In this document: one piece after another, positions 1 to 5,824 of the stretch
Numbering within the stretch: the first letter of the stretch is position 1
How the letters are laid out: each line of letters begins with the position of its first letter
Source: Marmoricola sp.
GTDB taxonomy: Bacteria; Actinomycetota; Actinomycetes; Propionibacteriales; Nocardioidaceae
Reading direction: 5' to 3'
Length of the DNA stretch: 11,775 bases
Assembly: GCA_030151765.1 (NCBI GenBank)
Contig: JASLCW010000028.1
Span: 1-11,775, forward strand
Program-made: the position numbers and the translations under genes
Notes under the pieces: generated by a model
What the model saw: the letters and a program-made list of their open reading frames with translations, nothing else
Databases searched by the model: none
What the model was told of the DNA's origin: nothing

Positions 1-2
1 TC

Positions 3-767
3 TACCTGGCCCAGCCGCTGTGGAACCTCGTGAACGCCTGCTTCTTCGAGTACGGCATCGCCGCCTATGACCTCGAGCTCGGCAAGAACCTGCGGATCCC
101 CAAGGAGAAGCGGAGCGAGCAGTTCAAGGCGAATGCGGCGAAGACGCTGAAGAAGATCCGCCGCCAGGCGACCAAGGACTACGTCATCCACCCGTTGCTG
201 GCGCTGCCCACGGGTTCCGCCGTACCGACCCTGGCCGCGAACTTCGTCGCCAACGTGGTCCGCAACGTGTGGAGCCACTCGGTGATCATGTGTGGTCACT
301 TCCCCGAGGGCGTGGCCACCTTCGAGCGCGCGTCCATCCCGGACCGGGAGACCCGCGGCGAGTGGTACCTGCGCCAGATGCTCGGCTCGGCGAACATCTC
401 CGGTTCCAAGGCCACGCACATGATGACCGGCAATCTCTCCTTCCAGATCGAGCACCACCTCTTCCCCGATCTTCCGAGCAATCGCTACCAGGAGATCGCA
501 CCGCAGGTGCAGGCGCTCTTCGAGAAGTACGAGCTGCCCTATGTCACCGGCTCACTGCCCAGGCAGGTCGGGTCGGCGTGGCACAAGGTGGTCCGGCTCT
601 CGCTGCCCAACGGCTGGACCGAGGACACCAACGCGCGCAACCTCCCGCAGCAGCTGAGCCTGCTGTGGAAGCTCACCATCGGCGGCCCGAAGGTGCGCCG
701 CGCGTACGACGCCCGCCGTCGCCAGATGGAGATGCGCAAGCGTCGCGAGGGCGCCCTCGCCGCCTGA
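3..767 (+). CDS. Acyl-CoA (fatty acid) desaturase, DesA3-like, 3' part
   Basis: The reading frame is open to the left edge, so only the C-terminal 254 residues are visible; the start lies outside. The fragment ends with the family's third histidine box, QIEHHLFPDLPSNRY, at about 444-488. Before it comes WSHSVIMCGHFPEG and the stretch EWYLRQMLGSANI, an order and spacing that match mycobacterial DesA3-type membrane stearoyl-CoA delta-9 desaturases. Hydrophobic segments around HPLLALP and the following 20 residues fit the last membrane pair. In this family a di-iron centre held by three His boxes inserts a cis double bond into a membrane-bound acyl-CoA, using electrons from a ferredoxin reductase or similar partner. 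No partner is visible downstream; the gene is closed by the palindrome at 773-822. The basic C-terminal tail (RRRQMEMRKRREG) should be cytoplasmic. Family assignment is firm; regiospecificity is inference. Confidence 0.93.
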   Translation, partial: YLAQPLWNLVNACFFEYGIAAYDLELGKNLRIPKEKRSEQFKANAAKTLKKIRRQATKDYVIHPLLALPTGSAVPTLAANFVANVVRNVWSHSVIMCGHFPEGVATFERASIPDRETRGEWYLRQMLGSANISGSKATHMMTGNLSFQIEHHLFPDLPSNRYQEIAPQVQALFEKYELPYVTGSLPRQVGSAWHKVVRLSLPNGWTEDTNARNLPQQLSLLWKLTIGGPKVRRAYDARRRQMEMRKRREGALAA

Positions 768-772
768 TCCCC

Positions 773-822
773 CAGTCGAGTGCCCCACGACGCGTGAGAC
801 CGCGTCCTGGGGCACTCGACTG
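773..822. terminator. Long palindrome, probable terminator; copy 1 of a dispersed repeat
   Basis: Two 22-bp arms (773-794 and 801-822) pair around the 6-nt loop tgagac with a single C-C mismatch. The palindrome starts 6 bp after the desaturase stop and ends just before the lipase promoter. The following tract (cttct) is only weakly T-rich, so intrinsic termination is likely but not certain. The core GAGTGCCCCACGACGCG is also found, in opposite orientation, at 2737-2780 with the mismatch at the same place. Confidence 0.8.
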
Positions 823-826
823 CTTC

Positions 827-832
827 TAGGGT
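827..832 (+). promoter_or_regulatory. Probable -10 element (TAGGGT) 7 nt before ATG 840
   Basis: TAGGGT fits the actinobacterial TANNNT -10 consensus and is followed after exactly 7 nt by an ATG at 840. This is the spacing expected for a leaderless transcript. A matching -35 would fall inside the right arm of the palindrome and is not obvious. The ATG it points to is out of frame with the lipase body. Confidence 0.5.
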
Positions 833-943
833 GAGGTCCATGCGCCGCTCGACCGGCCGGGTCCGAAGCTGACCGTCTCGGCGAAGACCTTCAAGAAGGC
901 GCTGCTCTGCCATGGTCCCTACAAGGCCAATCACCTGGAGCCG

Positions 944-1792
944 GTGCTGCTGATCCCGGCGACCGGCGTGACCCCGGCGCAGAACTACTCGTGGAACTAC
1001 GAGCGGGCCTTCACCAAACAGTTGCGCCCGTGGTGCACGATCACGATGCCGCAGCACACGCTGGGCGACATCCAGGTGGTCGGTGAGTACATCGTCCGCG
1101 GCATCCGCACCCTGCATCGTCGTACCGATCGGAAGATCGCGGTGCTGGGGCACAGCCAGGGCGGCATGTCGATGCGCTGGGCGCTGCGCTTCTGGCCGGG
1201 CACCCGGCCTCTCGTGGCCGATGTGATCGGCATGGCCGGATCCAACCACGGCACCACCGCCGGAGGTGGCTGCAAGGACGGTGTGGCGACCTGTACGGCG
1301 GCCGCCTGGCAGCAGCAGGCCGGATCCGCCTTCATCAAGGCGCTCAACAGCCGTGCCGAGACCTTCCCGCGGATCTCCTACACCGAGGTCTACAGCGAGA
1401 CCGACGAGGTGGTGCAGCCGGCCAAGGGACCCAATCCCTCGTCCGCGGTCCACGGTGGTCGCAATGTCACCAACATCGCGACCCAGAGCATCTGCAGTGG
1501 TGATGTCTACGAACACCTGCTGGTCGGCACCATCGACCCGGTCACCTATGCCCTGGTGATGGACGCGATCACGCACAAGGGTCCGGCCAAGGCCTCGCGC
1601 ATCTCGCGATCGGTCTGTTCGCAGCTCTACCAGCCGGGTGTCGATCCGACCTACGTGCAGACCTACATCCAGGTGCTCCAGGCACTCCCCGGCCTGGGCA
1701 CGGTGGTGCTCCCGATCAACCTGGTGGGCGCGCCCGAGCTCGCCCACGAGCCGAAGCTGCGGTGCTATGTCTTCGCCCGGGGATGCTCCTGA
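944..1792 (+). CDS. CalB-like alpha/beta-hydrolase lipase, N-terminus disrupted
   Basis: The protein resembles the Candida antarctica lipase B-like actinobacterial lipases. From the GTG at 944 the nucleophile elbow GHSQGG places Ser71, YSETDEVVQP places Asp154 and the H of VYEHLLVG gives His191, so the triad is complete. Several Cys residues (C31, C110, C117, C184) suggest an exported, disulfide-bonded enzyme acting on acyl esters. GTG 944 is the first usual start codon in this frame, but it lies inside a conserved strand. Homologous-looking sequence (PGPKLTV, then LLCHGPYKANHLEP) continues in frame upstream to about 857, and the frame is open to a stop at 827 without ATG, GTG or TTG. A promoter-like TAGGGT and ATG (840) point to a start in another frame that stops after 10 codons. 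No signal peptide is found, so the gene is probably 5'-damaged. The FGE gene follows after 12 bp and is presumably co-transcribed. Confidence 0.8.
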   Translation: MLLIPATGVTPAQNYSWNYERAFTKQLRPWCTITMPQHTLGDIQVVGEYIVRGIRTLHRRTDRKIAVLGHSQGGMSMRWALRFWPGTRPLVADVIGMAGSNHGTTAGGGCKDGVATCTAAAWQQQAGSAFIKALNSRAETFPRISYTEVYSETDEVVQPAKGPNPSSAVHGGRNVTNIATQSICSGDVYEHLLVGTIDPVTYALVMDAITHKGPAKASRISRSVCSQLYQPGVDPTYVQTYIQVLQALPGLGTVVLPINLVGAPELAHEPKLRCYVFARGCS

Positions 1793-1804
1793 GAGAGTGG
1801 ACGG

Positions 1805-2740
1805 GTGCCTGAACAACTCGGACTGACCACCCGGCCGCCGAAGGACATGGTCTGGATCCCCGGGGGCGACTTCGCCATGGGGGCGGAGGACTTCTATCCG
1901 GAGGAGTCACCGGTGCACCGGCGCACGGTCGCGGGCTTCTGGATCGACCAGCACCCGGTCACGGTGGCCGAGTTCCGTCGCTTCGTGAAGGCGACCGGTC
2001 ATGTCACGACGGCCGAGATCGCGCCCGATCCGGCGGACTTCCCCGATGCGCCCGCCGAGCTGCTGGTCCCGGGTTCGCTGGTCTTCACCCCGACGGACGG
2101 CCCGGTGCCGCTGGACGACTACCGCGCCTGGTGGGCGTGGGTCCCGGGGGCGCAGTGGCGTCATCCCGAAGGACCGGGCAGCAATCTGAACGGTCGCGAG
2201 AAGCACCCGGTCACCCAGGTGAGCCATGCCGACGTCACGGCGTACGCCGCGTGGGCCGGCAAGGCGCTGCCGACCGAGGCGGAGTGGGAGTACGCCGCCC
2301 GCGGCGGGCTGGACGGCGCCACCTATGCGTGGGGCGACGAGTTCTCCCCGCGTGGGCGGCTGATGGCCAACACCTGGCAGGGCGAATTCCCCTGGCAGAA
2401 CCTCGACCGCTTCCCGCGCACCTCACCCGTGGGCAGCTATCCACCCAACGGCTACGGACTCGTCGACGTCTGCGGCAATGTCTGGGAGTGGACCGACGAC
2501 GCGTGGCGGGACAACCATGCCGAGGCCGCCGAGGCGACCGCGGTGAAGTCGTGTTGCGCGCCGAGCAATGCCGCCTTCGTGCCCACGCTCGAGAGCGCGG
2601 TCGGTCCCCGCGTCACCAAGGGCGGCTCGCACCTGTGCGCTCCGAACTACTGCCTGCGCTATCGACCGGCCGCACGCCAGCAGCAGACCGTCGACTCGGC
2701 GACGAGCCACTTGGGCTTCCGCTGCATCAAGCGCGGTTGA
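1805..2740 (+). CDS. Formylglycine-generating enzyme (sulfatase-modifying factor)
   Basis: This 311-residue protein has the full SUMF1/FGE fold signature: MVWIPGGDFAMG at 15-26, HPVTQVSHADVTAYAAWAGK at 134-153, LPTEAEWEYAARGG at 155-168, DVCGNVWEWT at 221-230, and the C-terminal active site GGSHLCAPNYCLRYR at 273-287, ending in LGFRC. The two copper-binding catalytic cysteines of true aerobic FGEs are present (Cys278 and Cys283), which separates it from the many FGE-like proteins lacking them. FGE oxidises the Cys of a CxPxR motif in type I sulfatases to formylglycine with O2. Length is close to the actinobacterial enzymes (about 300-314). GTG 1805 was chosen because it gives the usual N-terminal length and follows a purine-rich AGAGAG. 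No sulfatase lies in the window. The stop codon lies inside the palindrome at 2737-2780. Confidence 0.93.
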   Translation: MPEQLGLTTRPPKDMVWIPGGDFAMGAEDFYPEESPVHRRTVAGFWIDQHPVTVAEFRRFVKATGHVTTAEIAPDPADFPDAPAELLVPGSLVFTPTDGPVPLDDYRAWWAWVPGAQWRHPEGPGSNLNGREKHPVTQVSHADVTAYAAWAGKALPTEAEWEYAARGGLDGATYAWGDEFSPRGRLMANTWQGEFPWQNLDRFPRTSPVGSYPPNGYGLVDVCGNVWEWTDDAWRDNHAEAAEATAVKSCCAPSNAAFVPTLESAVGPRVTKGGSHLCAPNYCLRYRPAARQQQTVDSATSHLGFRCIKRG

Positions 2741-2780
2741 GTGCCTGAGGACGCGCCCTGGCGCGTCGTGGGGCACTCAA
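2737..2780. terminator. Shared bidirectional palindrome; copy 2 of the dispersed repeat
   Basis: Two 19-bp arms (2737-2755 and 2762-2780) surround the loop ccctgg, with three mismatches. The left end TTGA holds the FGE stop (2738-2740) and the right end TCAA holds the stop of the minus-strand response regulator (2777-2779), so one hairpin can end both convergent transcripts. Read on the minus strand it shares 17 contiguous bases with copy 1 (773-822), including the same C-C mismatch. Confidence 0.78.
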
Positions 2781-3406
2781 CCCGATCGGATGATTCTGCG
2801 CTCGATGGCGGCCGCGACCGCGCCGGCCCGAGTGTCGACGCCGAGCTTGGTGTAGATGTGCGAGAGGTGCGACTTCACGGTCGCCTCGGACACGAAGAGC
2901 TCCTTCGCCATCTCGCGATTGCCCAGTCCACGCGAGAGCAGCTCGAGAACCTCGACCTCGCGCTCGGTGATGCTGGTCGCGGTCTGGCCGGTACGGCGTA
3001 CCAGCGTGGCCGCCACGGAGGGAGCCAGCACGGTGTCACCCCGAGCCGTCGACCGGATGCCCGCGAAGAGCTCGGCCGGCGGCGCGTCCTTGAGCAGATA
3101 GCCGCTGGCCCCGGCGTCGAGTGCCCGCAGGATGTCCGACTCGGTGTCGTAGGTGGTCAGCACCAGCACCGCCGGCGGCTCGGGAAGGGCCCGCAGCCGC
3201 GCAGTGATCTCGGCACCCCCGGGCGTGTGCTCACCCAGGCTCAGATCCATGAGTACGACGGCCGGACGCTCGGTCCCGACGACGGTCAGTGCGGACTCGA
3301 GGCTGTCCGCCTCGCCGACGACGCTCAGATCCTCCTGCCCGTCGAGCAGGGCGCGGAGTCCGGCGCGGACGACCGGGTGGTCGTCGACGAGAACGATGGT
3401 GATCAC
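2777..3406 (-). CDS. NarL/FixJ-family response regulator
   Basis: The 209-residue protein is a standard LuxR-type response regulator. The receiver domain (1-120) has acidic pocket Asp8/Asp9, phosphoacceptor Asp54 in VVLMDLSL, Thr84 and Lys106 in YLLKDA. A LuxR HTH follows at about 145-205 (SITEREVEVLELLSRGLGNREMA, then VSEATVKSHLSHIYTKLGV, split here for length). It should bind DNA as a dimer when phosphorylated by the adjacent kinase. The frame is open upstream to 3700, but that part is only the kinase gene read in another frame. GTG 3406 puts the start just before the first receiver strand, has GGAGGG at 3415-3410 on the minus strand, and overlaps the ancestral kinase stop as GTGA. Translational coupling to the kinase has probably been lost because of the insertion at 3466-3674. 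Targets are unknown; the divergent SMP-30/ankyrin pair is a candidate by position only. Confidence 0.92.
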   Translation of the reverse strand: MITIVLVDDHPVVRAGLRALLDGQEDLSVVGEADSLESALTVVGTERPAVVLMDLSLGEHTPGGAEITARLRALPEPPAVLVLTTYDTESDILRALDAGASGYLLKDAPPAELFAGIRSTARGDTVLAPSVAATLVRRTGQTATSITEREVEVLELLSRGLGNREMAKELFVSEATVKSHLSHIYTKLGVDTRAGAVAAAIERRIIRSG

Positions 3407-4706
3407 TGTCCCTCCAAGGGAAAACGGACCGAGACGGTGGTGCCTTCGCCGACGATGCTCTCGATCTCGGCCTGCCCGCCGAGCGACTCGGCGCGTTCGC
3501 GGATCCCGTTGAGTCCCCGCCCCCACCTCTAGCCGCTCGCTGCGCGGCCGTGGACTCAACGGGATCCGCGAACGCGCCGAGTCGCTCGGCCTGCCCGCCG
3601 AGCGACTCGGCGCGTTCGCGGATCCCGGTGAGTCCACGGCCGCGCAGCGAGCGGCTCGAGGTGGGGGCGGGGACGAAGCCGCGGCCGTCGTCGCGGACAT
3701 CGACGATCACCTCGTCCGCCTGGTAGGTCAGCGTGACGACGACGCGGGATGCATCGGCATGCTCGGCGACATTGGCCAGCGCGCCGCGCACGGAGCGCAC
3801 CAGGGCGGCGGCGACCGCCGGGCGCACCGCGACCGGGTCGCCCTCGACGCGGACCGAGGAGTTGAGACCGGGCATCCCCGCGGCGACGGCCCGGAGAGAG
3901 TCGGCGAGACCCTCCGGCTCGGCCAGGGCGACGGGGGCGAGATCGCGGACGACGCGGCGCACCTCGTCGAGCCCGTCGCGGGCGGTGGCGGCCGCGGCGA
4001 CCACGTGCTCGTGCGACTGCTGGGGCCGGTTCTCCCACGACTGCTGAGCCGCCTGCAACAGCAGGTTGATGCTCGAAAGGCCCTGGCCGACGGAGTCGTG
4101 GATCTCCCGGGAGAGCCGGGTGCGTTCGGCGAGGGCACCGAAACGGCGCTGCTCGTCGGCGAGGTCGTCCTGCGCGTCGACGAGCCGTTCGAGGAGCAGC
4201 TGGCGGGCCCGCGATTCGCGGTCCAGGGCACGGAAGGCGAGCAGCGTGGTCAGGCCGATCGCGATCGGCCCGGCGATCAGGGTCGGGTCGGGGGCATCGG
4301 TGATCCGCCACCACGAGACGGCGACCACCGCCGTCATCGCCGTCGCCGTGGCCACCGCGGCGGCGTACGGCAGCACCTGGAGTACGGCGAAGAGAACCGC
4401 GACCGCGCACCAGGCGAAGGAGGGTGCGGCGATGGTCAACGCAGCCCAGACGAGGACCATGACGAGCACCCACACGGTCGGCCACCAGCGGCCGACCCGC
4501 AGCGCACGCAAGGGATAGGCGACCGCGAGGAGCGCGGCGCCGAGGAGGACCAAGCTTCCGTTGACGCCCATGCCGTGACGGTCGAGATAGCGGACCGCGC
4601 AGGTGATCAGCAGGACCAGCAGGACGACGAGGAGTCCGCGGTCGAGGAGCCGGACCGGCGCGAGGATGCCGCGCAGGCCGTCGCGATCACTCGTGGGCTC
4701 GGTCAT
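3231..4706 (-). CDS. NarL/DesK-type sensor histidine kinase, C-terminus frameshifted by a 119-bp insertion
   Basis: The frame begins at ATG 4706 and encodes 491 residues as it stands. Residues 24-160 hold about five membrane segments with short loops and no large sensor domain. A coiled linker (160-195) leads to the HisKA_3 dimerisation box ERTRLSREIHDSVGQGL with phosphoacceptor His203. The HATPase domain shows an N-box (RGALANVAEHA, 308-318), G1 box DDGRGF (339-344) and GRGLTGIRERAESLGG (356-371). After Glu374 the native sequence breaks: an inserted inverted segment is translated, then the true C-terminal segment in the wrong frame, adding 117 foreign residues that run out of frame across the regulator gene. 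Deleting 119 bp gives a normal 394-residue kinase ending at 3403. The last ATPase-domain strand is lost, so activity is doubtful; the gene may be a pseudogene or an assembly error. The start has TACGCT 9 nt upstream. Confidence 0.85.
   Translation of the reverse strand: MTEPTSDRDGLRGILAPVRLLDRGLLVVLLVLLITCAVRYLDRHGMGVNGSLVLLGAALLAVAYPLRALRVGRWWPTVWVLVMVLVWAALTIAAPSFAWCAVAVLFAVLQVLPYAAAVATATAMTAVVAVSWWRITDAPDPTLIAGPIAIGLTTLLAFRALDRESRARQLLLERLVDAQDDLADEQRRFGALAERTRLSREIHDSVGQGLSSINLLLQAAQQSWENRPQQSHEHVVAAAATARDGLDEVRRVVRDLAPVALAEPEGLADSLRAVAAGMPGLNSSVRVEGDPVAVRPAVAAALVRSVRGALANVAEHADASRVVVTLTYQADEVIVDVRDDGRGFVPAPTSSRSLRGRGLTGIRERAESLGGQAERLGAFADPVESTAAQRAARGGGGDSTGSANAPSRSAGRPRSRASSAKAPPSRSVFPWRDSDHHRSRRRPPGRPRRTPRPARRAGGSERRRRGGQPRVRTDRRRDRASGRRTHGSEPG
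3403..3516 (-). pseudogene. Displaced C-terminal end of the histidine kinase
   Basis: In a different frame from the kinase body, this stretch encodes the missing end: GLNGIRERAESLGGQAE (a repeat of kinase residues 358-374 with Thr changed to Asn) followed by the ATPase-domain tail IESIVGEGTTVSVRFPLEGQ and a stop. The stop TGA (3405-3403) overlaps the regulator GTG (3406-3404) as GTGA, the normal arrangement for a coupled kinase-regulator operon. It shows what the intact gene was. It has no start of its own and is not expected to be translated separately. Confidence 0.85.
3466..3516 (+). repeat. 51-bp direct repeat, copy A (partner 3585-3635)
   Basis: Positions 3466-3516 match 3585-3635 with one mismatch (T at 3509, G at 3628). 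The offset is 119 bp, which is the net insertion and is not a multiple of three. The flanking bases differ at both ends, so the borders are sharp. The last four bases (GTCC, 3513-3516) are shared with the inverted segment. Confidence 0.95.
3513..3674. repeat. 78-bp near-perfect inverted repeat with 6-nt spacer
   Basis: Arm 3513-3590 is the reverse complement of arm 3597-3674 at 76 of 78 positions (mismatches 3530/3657 and 3559/3628). The spacer is ctgccc (3591-3596). The right arm is native kinase coding sequence; the left arm is the inverted copy. The junctions show microhomology: GTCC at 3513-3516 with the upstream direct copy, and CTCGGC at 3585-3590 with the downstream direct copy. The arms contain the natural small hairpin gccgag-cga-ctcggc, a plausible trigger for strand switching. 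Confidence 0.95.
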
Positions 4707-4715
4707 GGTCGGACC

Positions 4716-4721
4716 AGCGTA
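4716..4721 (-). promoter_or_regulatory. Probable -10 element (TACGCT) of the kinase-regulator operon
   Basis: On the minus strand TACGCT lies 9 nt before the kinase ATG at 4706, fitting TANNNT and predicting a transcript with almost no leader. No Shine-Dalgarno is seen before this ATG and no clear -35 was found. The 140-bp divergent spacer 4707-4846 must also hold the promoter of the SMP-30 gene, which I could not place. Confidence 0.4.
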
Positions 4722-4836
4722 GGCAGAGTGGCCGTCCACGGCATCATCCGATCGGCTACCGGAAGCCCACCGATCGCCCGACGTACCGGCTCCGGAAATC
4801 TCGGAGGCTGGTGGTGTTCGCAAGCCAGACCACTTC

Positions 4837-4841
4837 AGGAG
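4837..4841 (+). promoter_or_regulatory. Ribosome binding site AGGAG deciding start 4847
   Basis: AGGAG is followed by a 5-nt spacer (tttcc) and ATG 4847. It settles the start against the in-frame upstream GTG/ATG-like codons near 4811, which would put charged residues ahead of the signal peptide. Confidence 0.75.
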
Positions 4842-4846
4842 TTTCC

Positions 4847-5824
4847 ATGAACCGCCGCAGCATCGCCCGCACCGCCCTTCCCCTGGCCGCTCTCGCGGTT
4901 GCCGGAGCCCTCACCGTCCCGTCCGCCGACGCCGCCGACAACGGCCATGGTCGCGCCACCACCTACCTCATCAACGGCGACGAGGGCGGTTCGAAGTTCG
5001 AGGGCATCGGCGTCAACCAGCGAAGCGGCGCCTTCTACGTCAGCGAGGTCACCGGTGGCGAGATCCACCGCGGCATCGTAGGCACCGCGCAGACCCAGCA
5101 GTGGCTCGACGGCGACGGCACCGACGGCCGCTACACCGCCCGGGGCATCACCACGGACGACGCCGGCAATGTCTACATCGCCGGCGGCCCCAACGGCATC
5201 GGCACCGGCCGCCCCGACCTGTGGGTCTACTCGCCCGAGGGCAAGCTCCTCGCCGCGATCCGCGTGCCCGGCACCCCCGACGCCTTCCTCAACGACGTCG
5301 CCATCGGTCGCGACGGAGCGGCGTACTTCACCAACTCCAACGACGCGCAGATCTTCCGTGTGGCCAAGGAGCACGGGAAGTGGCAGGCCACCAAGTGGGC
5401 CGACGCCACCGACAAGATCCAGCGCGTCGAGGGCTTCAACCTCGGCGGCATCGTGCTGAGCGCTGACAAGAGCGCCCTCGTCGTGGCCCAGGGCAACACC
5501 GGTGACCTGTGGCGCTTCGACATGCGCACTGCCGCCGTGAGCAAGATCGACATCGGTGACGCCGATCTGTTCAACGCCGACGGCCTGGTGCTGCAGGGCG
5601 ACAAGCTCACCATCGTGCGCAACTTCTCCAAGGTGCTCGTGACGATGCGGCTCGACGCGCACGGAACCCGTGCCCGCCTGATCTCGGCCGAGGCGACCGA
5701 TCCGGACCGGGTCCTCACCACCGCCAAGATCCTGCGCGGCCAGACGCTCTTCGTGGACAGCAAGTTCGACGAGACGGTCGCCAGCGGTCCGTACGAGATC
5801 ATCACGAACCCGGTGGTCCAGTGA
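4847..5824 (+). CDS. Exported SMP-30/gluconolactonase-like beta-propeller protein
   Basis: The 325-residue product starts with a clear export signal: MNRRSIARTA, a hydrophobic Ala/Leu core and a likely cleavage after PSADA (about residue 29). The mature part has the repeating strand pattern of six-bladed SMP-30/LRE-like propellers: FEGIGVNQRSGAFYVSEV, ARGITTDDAGNVYIAGG, LNDVAIGRDGAAYFTNS, LGGIVLSADKSALVVAQG and FNADGLVLQGDKLTIV, each a variant of the 'xGIxxDxxGxxYVxxx' blade. Family members are lactonases or simply ligand- or partner-binding scaffolds, so a catalytic role is unproven. The stop codon overlaps the ankyrin lipoprotein start as GTGA, so the two exported proteins are translated together and probably act together at the cell surface. 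The paired Arg at 3-4 makes Tat export possible, but the motif is not canonical. Confidence 0.85.
   Translation: MNRRSIARTALPLAALAVAGALTVPSADAADNGHGRATTYLINGDEGGSKFEGIGVNQRSGAFYVSEVTGGEIHRGIVGTAQTQQWLDGDGTDGRYTARGITTDDAGNVYIAGGPNGIGTGRPDLWVYSPEGKLLAAIRVPGTPDAFLNDVAIGRDGAAYFTNSNDAQIFRVAKEHGKWQATKWADATDKIQRVEGFNLGGIVLSADKSALVVAQGNTGDLWRFDMRTAAVSKIDIGDADLFNADGLVLQGDKLTIVRNFSKVLVTMRLDAHGTRARLISAEATDPDRVLTTAKILRGQTLFVDSKFDETVASGPYEIITNPVVQ

Noticed and set aside
539..1816. Long minus-strand open frame opposite the desaturase end, lipase and palindrome
   Set aside because: Its translation is low-complexity Arg/Gly/Asp-rich with no family signature, and it crosses the palindrome and two genes with clear domains on the plus strand. 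It is a high-GC shadow frame.
2741..3532. Plus-strand open frame opposite the response regulator
   Set aside because: It begins inside the palindrome, is the antisense of a well-supported receiver/HTH gene, and shows no motif.
3407..3700. Upstream extension of the response regulator to 3700
   Set aside because: The added residues are kinase and inverted-repeat DNA read in another frame; GTG 3406 has a GGAGGG site and starts directly at the receiver domain.
3759..4850. 363-residue plus-strand frame opposite the kinase
   Set aside because: It is charged, repetitive and motif-free, and lies entirely antisense to a kinase with H-, N- and G-boxes.
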